NCBI GenBank assembly: GCA_965649825.1
Contig: OZ287697.1
Location: 806,001 to 870,000, forward strand
Direction of reading: 5' to 3'
DNA: 64,000 nucleotides
Origin: Penicillus capitatus
Lineage: Eukaryota > Chlorophyta
This document shows, piece after piece, positions 1-10,668 of the stretch (position 1 is the stretch's first letter; each line of letters starts with the position of its first letter). The position numbers were made by a program, and so were the translations under genes. Under the pieces are notes generated by a model that was not told where the DNA came from, did no database searches, and was given only the letters and a program-made list of their open reading frames with translations.

Positions 1-294
1 AGAGACTGTGTTTTCTTAAGGCCAAGATGGACGAAGACGAGGAGAGCACAGGTGAAATGCCACCTCAAGAAGATGATGCACTCGATGCCTTCATGTCCAC
101 GCTTCACGCAGATCAGCAACGACAAGAGGTCAGGCAGTTTGCACAGATTCACGGACTTCAGCTCACGAGACAACTTTTTTCAGAGACAAAGTCGTTCTAC
201 AGAGATGCAGGACACTGTCCGGCGTCTCGGCGAAATCAAAACTCTTCTCACTGTTGTCGATCCGGATGCGTTCTACACAAATAGACAAAAATAA
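1..294 (+). CDS. C-terminal exons of an acidic protein (kanadaptin-like?), 5' truncated
   Basis: The window opens inside a gene. A probable acceptor (ttttcttaag) precedes an exon in frame with the ATG at 27. This exon encodes an acidic stretch with an LDAFMSTL motif and ends at 128. A GT-AG intron (129-183, 55 nt) restores the frame to a final exon that ends TVVDPDAFYTNRQK and stops at 294. The acidic LDAFM motif followed by a short charged helix recalls the C-terminal region of kanadaptin-type FHA proteins, but the fragment is too short to be sure; a DEAD-box splicing helicase is an alternative. No catalytic domain is visible here. The gene converges with the AMPK gene that ends at 383. Confidence 0.5.
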   Translation, partial: RDCVFLRPRWTKTRRAQVKCHLKKMMHSMPSCPRFTQISNDKRSGSLHRFTDFSSRDNFFQRQSRSTEMQDTVRRLGEIKTLLTVVDPDAFYTNRQK

Positions 295-382
295 CATATC
301 CCCCATTGAACGCATCCATCACGCCAGAGTTTGAGAAATAACAATAAGATCGGCGACAGATCTGAATGGAGAGTTAGTTGTG

Positions 383-2541
383 TTATTGTACTGCTGATGG
401 ATGTCGTCTCTCATGTGTGGCTTCTGATGGAATGGAGTGAGAATGAGGCATAAAGAGATAGTTAGCAATGTCTGTCAAGGAGATGATGCCTTCGAGAGCG
501 TGCGATGGGGCATCGATCACCATCAGTCGTTGAATATTTGGTCTTGCCAATCGTTCGACCACAGTCTTCAGTGTGTCGCTTCGTGTCACGGAATGGAGCA
601 GTACCGAAGGAGATGTCCAAAGCGAACTGCTTTCGCCTCTTCCTGCAGCCACGTTCATAAAACTGGCCGTCAGTCCTCCAACGATGCCGCCAGAGGACGA
701 GATGTGCTCGGGTATGGAAGGGGTTTCCCTTCCTAAAGACAGCGCTTGGTGCACTGTCAGTTCCTCCTGCTGAAGTCGTGTGTAGGCATGATTCTTGGCC
801 AAATGCGTGATATCCGTGCGGGTGTAGATGTCAATCAGGATATTGTCGCCGTTGACAACCGGAAGAGCACTCACATCAGCATCGAGTAACAGATTCAGTG
901 CTTCAATCAACGGCGTCTCGGGATGGACAACGTGAAGATCACCTGTCTTCCGTCGGCATCGGGGATCGTCCTACAACACAGAGATTGTGCAGAGAGGGTT
1001 CGTAGCTGCTCGTGAGATATACGTACATCGGGAGTCTCGTTTGGAAAGTGGACAGAGGGGGACCAGGTCCCGACGTGCAGAGCACTTAGGGGGCGCGAAA
1101 GAAAGGGCAGTGACGAAATGGAGGCTTGAAAATGTCGTATGAGACAGGAAACCACACCCCCCAACGTTGCCGTGTGCAAAACAAAGGGGATCTGCAAACG
1201 CAGCCACCTACCTCAGCATCGTCAACAGTGCGTGTGTGCTTGACCTTTCTATCCTCCTCGATCGCGACAATGGGTGCCATAGAGCATCCCTTCTCGATGA
1301 GCGTATGGACGACGTTTTCCAAAGATGCCTCCGGTTCGACATAGACGAGAGGATCCGTCGGGGCATGGCCATTGGACTGCTGTTTTAAGCCCCGAATGGT
1401 ATGGCAGTCCATTTCGGCCTAGAACATCACACATACTAAGATCTGTCGCCCATCGTCTCACTCTTTTTTACAGCTGTCAGCGCACCAGCTCCACTGGAGA
1501 CGCTGTCTCTCAACTGTTTGAGTGCCTGGATGAAGTCACTGGCACTGATGACACCCACAATGCTCTTTTCGTCGCTATCCCACAAAGCAGCCGATGCAAT
1601 GCACTGCTCATGCAGCGCGTGGAAAGCCTGTCGAATGGAGAGATCTATATCCAAGACAACCACTTTGCCACTCTCCGGTATCAACTCAAACGCCTTGTGT
1701 GTATGCAGAAAATCGTGTATCACTTGCAACGTATACTCCTAGGCACACAGAGAATAGATCATGCGTGCTTTTGGAAGGCATCTGTAGTTACAGGCTCTTT
1801 TCTTTCTGTCAGGAGATGTGGAATCTCATGATTCATTGGCACATCTTCTGAGGTCGTTGTGGGTGAGTAGAACTGCTCTGCGATTTGATTCTGGAGCCTC
1901 TGGAAGAGGTTACGGTGTTGGAGGAGGAAATTTGGGTCGAAGTCCACCGGTGCCGGCTCAGGATTGCGAACAAAGACCCAGTTATTCACGTTCCCGTTCG
2001 GGTCTGGCATAGAAGGCGCTTGTTCATCGTGACGCCACACACTGTCCACAATGAATTTGTATTGATGGTACCTGAACACAACAACGCCGTTTAGACTGCC
2101 CCTTCGTTTCACTGTCCGAAGACGCCTCCCAACACGATCGCAACGCACGCAAGACACGAACGCACAGACAGATGCGACGACAAGACACGTGATGTGACGT
2201 CTCGTGTCTCCTTAACGGCATCCCATCGGCCATCACCATGACAACCGCTATCTCCGCCCCCACGGCGCTAGAGAGGCGATACGACGTATCTGTCGACGTC
2301 TGCTTACCCAAAGGAGAGATGCACGACGACAAAGAACACGCCAGGGCTGCCGTCGAGAGGCTGCATGGGCACAGGCTCTACCCAGTGCGTAAACGAACCG
2401 ACCAGAGAAACCTGTGACAGCATCGTGGACGATAGCACAAGGAGACGGCCGTGTTCTTATGCTCAGAGTTGAGAGGGGCACCTGTTGTCCTCCATATTTC
2501 CACAGAAAACGCGTCGGAATGAGACCAAAGGGCAGTTCCAT
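383..2541 (-). CDS. AMPK beta-gamma fusion subunit (SNF4/KINbetagamma type)
   Basis: Seven exons (2482-2541, 2308-2411, 1792-2071, 1472-1738, 1245-1418, 1027-1191, 383-970) join in frame to about 545 residues. The N-terminus is a CBM48 glycogen-binding domain: RFLWKYGGQQ, then GSFTHW, then YHQYKFIVDSVWRHDE. Four CBS motifs follow, with typical gamma-subunit signatures such as ESGKVVVLDIDL, GVISASDFIQAL, SALHVGTWSP, DIYTRTDITHLAK and IISLTDIANYL. This beta-type carbohydrate module fused to a gamma subunit is the architecture of plant KINbetagamma/SNF4, the adenylate- and sugar-sensing regulatory partner of the SnRK1/AMPK kinase. Three introns are each 53 nt, and the others are 56, 70 and 236 nt. 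The start is the only ATG that leads directly into the CBM48 strand. It is transcribed divergently from the mutarotase gene, about 200 bp away. Confidence 0.92.
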
Positions 2542-2739
2542 TGAGCGTTCAAACATATCTTGCCAGAAGACGAAGGTGACGTCGACTTCACTACAGAAGG
2601 GCGCTGAACCAAGTGCCCTTAAAACTAAAAAGGACTGAGAAATGACACTCGGCCAGAAGTACGTGTACGTTGGTTCGTTCGGGCGGTCGAAACGGCCAAC
2701 GCGTGGTCGCAATTGATCGGCTGGCGGAATCCGGGCCAG
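2542..2739. promoter_or_regulatory. shared divergent promoter region
   Basis: These 198 bases separate the start codons of the AMPK beta-gamma gene (-) and the mutarotase-like gene (+), so both promoters must fit here. A short reading frame from an ATG at 2642 ends at 2714 with no continuation. No TATA element is obvious. Confidence 0.4.
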
Positions 2740-4826
2740 ATGTCGAGGCGCTTTTTTGGGTTGCGTTGCCGAGCTGATGGAGTGGAGCAGTTTCGTACGA
2801 CGCGTCCACCACCTCCGCCGCCCGACGGTCCGGTCCAGCGAGGTCGCTGGTGGAGGCGAGCGCCATCGAATGGCGTGACGAAACGTCACTGGAAGGATGA
2901 GGAGATACGACAGGCGATGCGCACACAGCGTCGCGATCCGTATGCCCGACTGGAATTCCTCCGACCTGAAGATGTGGAGGCGCCGTCAGAAGGCCCACCA
3001 ATGTCCACAGCGATGCCTGTAGAAGATAGGAATCTCATCAAAGCGACGAAAGTGCGGGAAGTGATCCTTCGACGACTGGAACAGGCTCAAAAGGCAGAAC
3101 TGCAGCGACAGATAAAAGATGGCGAAGTACGCGATATCTATGGCGCTTTTATAATATTCTTGATGTGACAGATCACACAAGACGATGTGGATAGGATGGA
3201 ACGTGATCTTCGGCGCGCTCAAGAGGATCCCGCTTTTGCAGAGGAGTTGGATCGGACGCTGCATCCAGAAGGGGAGAACGGAGTCTATGTTGAGTATCCC
3301 GTGGAAGGGGATGCCGCATCGGAGGATCGTTCAGGGATGTCTTTCATCGACCAGTTGATTTCGGATTACCAAGTGCCTGGATACGTCGAATTTGAAGAGA
3401 TGAAGACAAAGAGTGAGACGACCATACCTGTCGTGCGCTTGTCGCATTGCAATGGAGAGGAGGTGGTGATCAGTTTGCACGGCGGATGTCTTCTCTCCTG
3501 GAAGGGACAGGATGGCAGGGAGCGTCTCTTCCAGAATCCGGAGGAGACGTATGATAAGCGACGGCCTATTCGGTCGTCGGGATTGACGCTGGCATTTCCA
3601 CAGTATGGCAAGAGTGGTGTCATGTTGGAAGATGGCTTTGTCAATCGGTAAGTGGTGTTCCGAATCGGATCTTGATGAAGAGATAGATGTGCATTAGTCT
3701 GTTGTGGGACGTGGTGCACAGCGAAGTGGGTGTCGACTGGTTGCCAGATCCCGCACCGAGTGTTACCCTCTTTTGCAGAGATAATGAAGAAACGAGGAAG
3801 ATCTGGCCGCATCCTTTCGAAATCTACTTCAAAATTACACTGGGCGAGACGGACGAGTTCGGGAAATTTGAAGAACCCATCAAAGAACAGAGACGTTTAA
3901 TGAAACGGGCCATGGAGATTGGATCGCTCAAAGGTATGATGGAGGAACTTGAGAACCCAACAGTGGAAGTAGAGGAGGAAGAGGCAGTAGAGGAGGAAGA
4001 CACGCTAGAATGGAAACCAAGAAAAAAGAAGAACAACCCTCAACAGGAAATCAGTGATACCACACAATCCGAGCAAGAGGACAACGGTGAGACAACGACA
4101 GCAGAGGACGACGGCAAAGAGAACGCAGAAGAGGGCAAAGATGATGATGACAGTGATATGACACCGACAGAGCCCATCCCAACCCAGCTGAAGCTGCAGT
4201 TCACTGTTCGCAACACAGGTGTCGCCTATCCGTCGCTGTATGACCTGTGTGATGCTGTGGGTTTGGCAGGAAATGAACCCATGGCGTTTATGCTGGCCTG
4301 TCGAACGCATTTCAAGACGCGTGGACTGTTTTATTTTGGAGACTTTGTTCGGATTCTGGGCCTCGGTGGACGACACTATATCGACTACAATATTGTCCCA
4401 GACCGGCCGTTTCTGCGCGTCTGGGGAGAAGATTACTTGGTCCTGAACAGAAGAAAAGAGGGATGGAATGCTATCTTCACAGAGAATGTCTTGAATGATG
4501 TGTTTTTCTGTCCGGGACGCGATGAGTATTACGAAAGCATCACCCGTCAGGGCTTTCCAGATGTCTTGCTCGGTCAGTCCAGTCTGCGCGGCGCTGAACC
4601 CCTTGACCTGTCACATCAAATGACGATGGTGGGCAGAGGACGCGTGACAGTGCCTGCCAGATTGGAGCCAGGAGAGAAATGGGAAGGAGAGTACGTATTG
4701 CGTCATCATGACCATTACTTCACAGAACCCATCTTTGGTTATCAAGGAAACATCCCTCCACCAGACTTCGAAGAAATGGAACTGCCTATTCAGGATCGAC
4801 CGAACATCATAACAGAACGGCGTTAA
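2740..4826 (+). CDS. hexose-6-phosphate mutarotase / aldose 1-epimerase-like, extended
   Basis: Three exons (2740-3126, 3172-3647, 3698-4826) give about 663 residues. The epimerase fold begins near residue 230 with a beta-sandwich start (SLHGGCLLSWKGQ), then GLTLAFPQYG and the GFVNR..LWDVV segment that spans the second intron. It resumes after a long acidic insertion with LYDLCDAVGL, LGLGGRHYIDY and a typical C-terminal strand series. Family enzymes are near 300 residues and interconvert alpha and beta anomers of glucose-6-phosphate or related sugars. This protein carries two extras. One is a roughly 220-residue N-terminal extension with a basic start (MSRRFFGLRC), a proline run and coiled-coil-like charged helices. 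The other is an acidic KKK-flanked insertion of about 100 residues (roughly positions 330-440) inside the barrel. The basic start could be an organelle leader. Introns are 45 and 50 nt. Confidence 0.8.
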
Positions 4827-6144
4827 GCTCGATAGGCCGGTTTGATGCAGTCCATGAGACAGACGGCACCTTCTGGCACATGATTGGCCGTCGCTTCCTC
4901 TCGGTGCAGTCTTCTGCAATTGATGTAATGCCATTTGCCGCTTTTTTCGTCAAAACTCTTTTCCAAGATGTCGCCAGAAATGGCACAGTGCGATTGGGGA
5001 TGATCATCGTCGATCGGGACACGGATGGTATCTCCTGCCGTCCAAGATCGCGGCTTGGACAGTTTTTGAAGAAGCTGCTGAGGAGAGAGGTCTTTCGTAT
5101 CGGAATCTTGCGCCCAGATTTCGGAAGGCGCATACCAGACACGACTCTGGCAGTTCTGTTTTCGCCTTTCGAATCGGACATGGAAACGCCAGTCCAGGTA
5201 ACGCGGCTTCGTTGTCTTCGATCCCTGAACCAGTCTTCTATACACGCTCTCATCAAACACCTAGATCTCACACATGTCACTCTCTTGATCCGTCGACAGA
5301 TCGGCAAAGACGTGTAGATTTCTGAAATCCAGGTGCATAGACGGCAGGAGCATCTGAGCCGATCGCGGGTTCGGTTGTGGAATGTGTTTGCATTTCTCTG
5401 CTGCGTGCATCAGTAGATCCACCAATGACATGACAGGCAGCTTCTGATCCATGTCATCTTCACTGTCCGAGTCTTCATCTCCCGAGTCGATGTGGATGAC
5501 ATTGGGATCTCGATTCTTGGACCAGTAAGGCGAATCGTTCGTCTGCATCGGAATAGGCGTCATGGCCATCTCTTCATAAGCTGGACGCGGCGTCGTCTCC
5601 TGTTTCGAGCGTTTGACAGGGACAGGTGTCGCGATCGGCATCTCGGGCTCTCTCTTTGTCGTCTTGGCTGCCTTCATCTTGGTATCGATCGTTTGAATGA
5701 GCTCCGGTCCCAGTGTCGTTTTCCAACCTACATAGATTTTCAGCAATTGATTCCGCACGATGCGGTCTGCTCGACGCCATGCCTGCTCGAAGAGCTACAA
5801 AGACAGAGAGCGCTGTTGTCGATGCTAGTGATGCCTGGCAATCATGTCACACCTCGGGGAGTTCAGATTCAAAGACGTTTTTGAAAGCGGCGCCTGCATT
5901 TCGACACAGACCCTCGGCAAATTGCAGTGCAGGGGGCAGCACTTCAACAGGCGACTGCATCCAGAACCATTTCAGAAGACGACTCGCCTTCGATAATGAG
6001 ACACACTTGACGAACGTGGTTGCTCAGGACACGGGCCACGACATTGGGCCTTAACTTTACGGCAGACTGCGTCAGAGCGCTTAATTTGTTCGGTGAGGCG
6101 CTCGTGAGCTCTGCCCGCAGCATGACCGAAAATGCATGCTCCAT
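4823..6144 (-). CDS. PCF11: Pcf11-like pre-mRNA cleavage/polyadenylation factor
   Basis: Four exons (6007-6144, 5853-5954, 5312-5794, 4823-5260) read in frame to about 386 residues. The first three form a CID domain: SPNKLSALTQSAVKLRPN, VARVLSNHV, then LPPALQFAEGLCRNAGAAFKNVF, then LFEQAWRRADRIVRNQLLKIYVGW. This is the RNA polymerase II C-terminal-domain interaction fold. The C-terminal exon holds the Pcf11 signature YLDWRFHVRFERR with SRVWYAPSEIW, and a second finger (CAISGDILEKSFDE..KWHYINC). Pcf11 couples transcription termination to 3' end processing in the nucleus. The protein is short for the family. The first zinc-finger cysteine pair that normally precedes LDWHF is missing (LVQGSKTTKPRYLDW). 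Introns are 52, 58 and 51 nt. Its stop overlaps the 3' end of the mutarotase gene by four bases. Confidence 0.85.
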
Positions 6145-6407
6145 GCCGCGGAAGGAAACAGCAGACGTGATGTGACGTCTGACATTCTAAACAGCACATG
6201 GAGCCTGTCTTGTCTGACTCTGCACCTTCCTCCCAATCTCCACCTGTACACGCGTCTGTCTATGGCTGAACGAAAGTGTGGTCAGACCAGTGGTCTCATT
6301 TTTAGTCACATCCTGTTCGACATACTTAGATAGGCAGATCTGGTTGTCACGTCATGACCCCCCTCCGACTTTATTATCGCCTTCGTTTAGCGAGTTGTCC
6401 GTTCAGA
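6145..6407. promoter_or_regulatory. divergent promoter region, Pcf11 / kinase
   Basis: 263 bases separate the Pcf11 start (-) from the kinase start (+). Both genes read outward from here. No recognisable core element beyond AT-richer patches near 6300-6340. Confidence 0.35.
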
Positions 6408-7627
6408 ATGACATCTACGATGTTTCCTTCTCTGGATTTGATGCTTCGCGATATGGAAGACCCGTTGCAGGGACATCCGCGTTACGAGAAGATTCGCTGG
6501 GCTTCCGGCAGCAAAGACAACGTCCAAATCGCGCTTGACCGACAATGCAACAAAACGGTGGCCGTCAAATTCTTCCCACGAGGCTCTGCCATCAGCGACT
6601 ACGTACGCCGTGAGATTCTCCATCACGCTGAGCTGCATCATGCGAATGTCGTGGCACTGTATCACGTGTTTCTCACATCGGGGTATGTCGCTCCTGCATC
6701 TCATACAAGGCCATGAAAGGTCGACGTGTGTGTCTAGCTACCTCTGTGTCTCTCTCGAACTGGGTGCGCAGAATCTATGGCAGTACGTGCAAGCGCAAGG
6801 GGGTCGTTTGCAGGAGGATGAAGTGCAGTCACTCTTCCTTCAGTTGCTTGATGGTGTAGAGTACTGCCACTCGAAAAAAGTCGTCAATAGGTACCGACAG
6901 CATCACACCTCTCACTCTTTTCGTTGATCATCTGTTATGGGCATTAGGGATATAAAACTAGAGAACTGTTTGATCAATACCCGTTTTCATCAGGGCGTGC
7001 GTCACACTGTCCTGAAAATGTGTGATTTTGGCTACTGCAAAAATGTCGACACAGATTCGTTGCCCAAATCGATCGTGGGCACTTCGGCATATCTAAGTCT
7101 GGATATATTGACACAGAAGTCGAACGAAGGCTACGACGCGATGCTAGTCGATTTGTGGTCCTGCGGTGTCCTCCTGTATTATCTCCTCGAAGGCAGATTT
7201 CCATTCGGAACAGGTCTGTCCCATCGCATCCTGAGATCACCCTATCGAAATTCTTTGTCTGCTGTTGACAGAGGAATCCAACGGGAGTCGGGGTGAATTG
7301 TTCAGGAGGATTGTGGCTTTGGAATACGATCCCTGTCATGTCGCATCGTATGGTGCTCAGGATCTGCTATCCCTGATATTCTGTCCGCCAGATATGAGAT
7401 TTGATATGAAGAGTGTAAGAAACCATTGGTGGGTCGAGTCAGGATACAGGAGGGCGGATATCAAAGTGCTTCGGATGCTGCAGCGCGACGGATCGTCGTC
7501 CAATATGGAAATGCAAACCGTACAAGAAATGGAGCAGTTGATCGACGAAGCATGCATTCCCCCTCCTGTCGTCGTCAATGACTGGGATGATTATTTCCCT
7601 CCCAATGTATCGATGAATATGTTCTGA
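6408..7627 (+). CDS. SnRK2-like serine/threonine protein kinase, divergent motifs
   Basis: Four exons (6408-6682, 6738-6890, 6948-7213, 7272-7627) give about 349 residues. The kinase core is clear: VAVKFF (ATP lysine), a C-helix glutamate region, LQLLDGVEYCHSKKV, the catalytic loop NRDIKLENC, the metal motif DFGYCKN, the activation segment IVGTSAYLS and VDLWSCGVLLYYLLEGRFPFG. The DFGYxK form, PKSxVGT context and the tail (NMEMQTVQEMEQLIDEA) match SnRK2 kinases of plants and algae, which act in osmotic and stress signalling. Three motifs deviate. The glycine loop reads ASGSKDN, the HRD histidine is Asn, and the APE motif reads SLD. Lys, catalytic Asp and DFG remain, so activity is possible but may be altered. 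Introns are 55, 57 and 58 nt, which fixes the frame across all four exons. Confidence 0.85.
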
Positions 7628-7903
7628 AACAAAGTGTGGTAAAATGAGAGGATGTTGAATTCACGCACTTCCTTGTCGCCGAACGAATCGCCCTGCTCCA
7701 TCTAAACGTCAGAAAGGAATCTCCTACACATCTCCTGGACTCTCACGCGCGGCGCACGTCTTCGATCGATCCGTGGGATGTGGCGGCGGCCATATGATGG
7801 TGTGCACAAAGATTACATAAACAAAGGAATCACAAAACCGTAAGACGAAGTGAAGAGAGGGTCAGAATGTTTCCAAGGTCGCTACCGTCTTCGCGCTGAG
7901 CGT

Positions 7904-8355
7904 CTACAAGCTCGTTGCTTTGGTGATGGGCTTGAGGAGCTTTAACTGGGTCGCCAGCATGTCGGGTGTCGGTACGAAGTGTCCAATCTGTCGTCGAGAT
8001 ATCGTGGAGGGACGCATGCGTTGCGGCAGCTCTATCTGTATTCCGTTCTCGACGATTCTCGCATCTGCGTTTCCGACGGAGCATACCTGAGATCGATGGA
8101 TGCTCATGTATGCGACACGCGGTCGGCGTACTTTCAACGGCGGCGGATCTCTCGCTATGCGGTACTCCTCGTCGTCATCGTGCCGCAATGCTGCCGCCGA
8201 CTCACTCGTCAGAGATTGCACGTGGATGCCGCAGAGGCAGATACGACACCAACCTGATCGTCGCATCCGAGTCCGAGATGATCGGTGCTGCATTCGAGGC
8301 TCGACGCACCGTGAGGAAGACGAAATCGACAGCCCGTTTTGAAGAAGCAGTCCAT
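7904..8355 (-). CDS. small conserved-structure gene of unknown function, three exons
   Basis: Exons 8310-8355, 8087-8253 and 7904-8035 join in frame through canonical introns of 56 and 51 nt, the size typical of this genome, to give about 114 residues. The N-terminus is cysteine-bearing (MDCFFKTGCRF, then WCRICLCGIHV). The middle is acidic then basic, with KVRRPRVAYMSIHRS. The C-terminus is amphipathic (PTPDMLATQLKLLKP). I recognise no family. The evidence that it is real is the splice-consistent frame rather than homology. The opposite strand carries a short cysteine motif at 7979-8010 that resembles a RING half, so the strand assignment is not beyond doubt. Confidence 0.45.
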
Positions 8356-8729
8356 GGTGATGACGTCGAATAGTCAGAAGAAAAGGGGACGATGCTGTCG
8401 TAATGCGCTCGCTAGTATCGGCGACGGTGGCAGTGATGGTCGAATCTAAGCTGCATGTGGTGCCTTAGTCTGTCAAGATGTGCAAATCATAACAATCGGC
8501 GTGAGGAGAAATACAGTAACGCACGGCGGTTATGGTTTTGCCGAGAGTCGAACGAAGGGCCCCTGATCCAAGTGAAAAAAACGAGGTGACCTTCAAACGT
8601 TCGGCATCCAGCATCTCTCTACTCAGAAGGCATCAGATCTAGACGCCGCAAGACAGCGTCTTTAAGAACTCAGCCTCGGACATCAAGGCACGTCCTTATC
8701 ACCGTGATCGAGGCGTTTTCTTTAGGATC
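8356..8729. other. intergenic, nothing recognised
   Basis: Between the small gene and the coiled-coil gene region. Reading frames are short on both strands. A T-arm-like string (gttcgactc) lies on the minus strand near 8550 but no cloverleaf can be drawn around it. Confidence 0.4.
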
Positions 8730-8972
8730 TCATTGCCGTGCTTTTGCAGGAGAGGCTAGTGGGTTCTTGTGAACTCCCTGTTGGATGAGCGATGTATGAA
8801 CATCGAGGGTGAAGCGGAGATGCGTGTAGGAAACCGTTTGAGGTAGAGGGTTCTCTTTATCTGTGTGATCCACGTGGACGGTTATGCGATTTCCGTAACG
8901 AACAGTCGTTTTCACGATGTCGTTGATGTGATCATGCACATGTCTCAAGAAACGCCTTCGCTTTGTTCTCAT
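8730..8972 (-). CDS. possible short protein overlapping the next gene's start
   Basis: An 80-residue frame begins MRTKRRRFLRHVHDH and ends PLASPAKARQ. Its ATG lies in a CATG palindrome shared with the start of the coiled-coil gene on the other strand, so the two start codons overlap head to head. Composition is plausible (basic start, amphipathic strands) but no family is recognised and no intron supports it. It may be 5' flanking sequence that happens to be open. Confidence 0.22.
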   Translation of the reverse strand: MRTKRRRFLRHVHDHINDIVKTTVRYGNRITVHVDHTDKENPLPQTVSYTHLRFTLDVHTSLIQQGVHKNPLASPAKARQ

Positions 8973-10349
8973 GGCCGACGACGAAGCGGAATCCGTCGCC
9001 TTTTCGAAGCTGCTCTGCAAGATCACGTCGTTTCAAAATGAGCTTCGCAGTTGTCGATCGAGTATCGCGACGGCGAGAGCAGACGCACGACGTCTCAGCC
9101 AGGCAAACCAAACGTCCTTCATGGAACGCTCTTTTGATGAACGGCGAGTCCATAGGAAAAGGAAGCTGCTGTGCAAAAGCTTCACAAAGCAAACAACGAA
9201 TGGCACCAACGCGAGACGGAATCATCTCACACTATTGCAAAGCTCCAAGGACAGGTTTGTCCGAGAAAAGAGTGAGATGTTATTGAAGGCTATTCCAGGT
9301 GGCGGCGCTGACGAAAGACAAAGAATCACTCGAGCAGCAACTCGCTCAGAAGACGAAACAACTGGACGCCTTACAACAGTTTAGATCGGAATCGCTGGTT
9401 CGGCTCGAATCTGAGAACACCAAATTGCGACGAGATGTGAAGCGTGTCGAAGAAAAGAGTGAGAGCACAGTTTCCGAACTACGGTGCCAGAAACTCCTGA
9501 CCGATGCACTGGAGACGGAGCTTCGAACACTCAAGTCGCTTCATACGGAGCTGCGAGAAGAGTTGACGCAGCAAGAGATGCGCACGAAGGCGTCTTTCGA
9601 ATCAGTCCAGTCATCCTTGGTCGATCGAGAATCCCTCACGCGCAGCATTGAGCAACTGAATGTGCGCATCGCCGCCAAGAGACAACGCCACAGTGTAACA
9701 GGTTTCCTCTCAGGGACGCATAGAGAAATTGAAGATGGAGGCGGAGAATGCAACGCAGGGGAGAATGCACGCCATGAGTGAGCTGCAGATGGAGAGAGGC
9801 GCAAAAGAGCGCTTGGAAAAGACGGTGGCGGAACTCGAAGAGAGTAGATGCCAAATGGTAAAGGGATTTGAGGAAGAACGGAAACGCAGTGCGGAGTTGA
9901 TGGAACTGCTCAAGAGTCGCGAAGAAACGGCCATCAAAGTCCGTTCGCCGTACAGCCAACAGGAGTGATCTCTTCGTCTCTGCACACTGTAGGTCGAAGA
10001 GACCATTTATGAGCAAAACCAACTTATCCAGGAATTGAGAGGCGACCTCAAAAACGCTAAAAAGAATGAGACGGAGGATGCAGCGCCAGAGATATCCTTA
10101 GTATGTGAAGAGAGAACGGAAAAACCTGCGGCGATCAAAATCGAGTCGATTGAACGCGTCAGTGAGGGAGAGACTAAACACGAGAGTGCCTTTTTGCATT
10201 CTGGCAAACGGAAGAAGAGTGCGTCCACAGAAGACGCAGGACAGAAAACGAAGAGGCCGAGCAGTGAGATAGAGACCAGTCACATCAGGGCAGAAGTCAA
10301 CCATGGCGGCGAAGATGGCATCGATATCGCCTTCTTTCACCACAAGTAG
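8971..10349 (+). CDS. long coiled-coil protein with basic nuclear-type tail
   Basis: Starts at MADDEAESVAFSKLL and continues through several exons. Splice-consistent joins are seen at 9252-9296 (GQ to VAALTKDKE), near 9700-9712 and at 9947-9992 (TAIK to VEETIYEQNQ). An additional intron near 9110-9170 is needed to keep the frame, but its exact ends are unresolved. The protein is almost entirely heptad-rich helix: LEQQLAQKTKQLDALQQF, RLESENTKLRRDVKRVEE and ALETELRTLKSLHTEL. The C-terminal 80 residues are non-helical, with SGKRKKSAST and KTKRPSS patches that look like a nuclear localisation signal. It resembles many structural or centrosomal/nuclear coiled coils, and no specific family can be named. 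Confidence 0.7.
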
Positions 10350-10668
10350 CAACGCATTTATTGCATCAACGTCATATCAAATCGCCCCGCTTCACGCGCT
10401 CGGTGTTCGAATCCGTGATTTGACCGTTGGTCTGGCTACGTTCTCGTGACAAGACTTGAGGGAAAAAGATGCTGACGTGTGAAATGCCTTCGACGTACAG
10501 CGATTCATCGAGAGAATGTAATTCTCACTCAGCGTACGTTCGTTCACTTTCGCGTTATTTTTCAACGATTTCTATAAAGTGGCCATTTTCTTGAACGATT
10601 TGCGTTTCTTTGTCTCGAACGTTCTTTGAAGCGCGCATCATTTTGAACGTGTTCCGTGAATCTGCAGC
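10350..10668. promoter_or_regulatory. intergenic, 5' flank of lipase-like gene
   Basis: No gene seen. The last 100 bases are T-rich with repeated TTCGTT/GAACG words, which likely include the promoter and leader of the downstream gene. Confidence 0.3.

Noticed and set aside
1192-1211. 20-nt intron in the AMPK gene
   Set aside because: A GT-AG pair 20 nt long also keeps frame, but a 53-nt intron with the same acceptor fits the size of the neighbouring introns and the family alignment better.
7976-8010. RING-like KCPICRRDI motif on the plus strand
   Set aside because: No second half of a RING follows, and the opposite strand has a splice-consistent three-exon gene.
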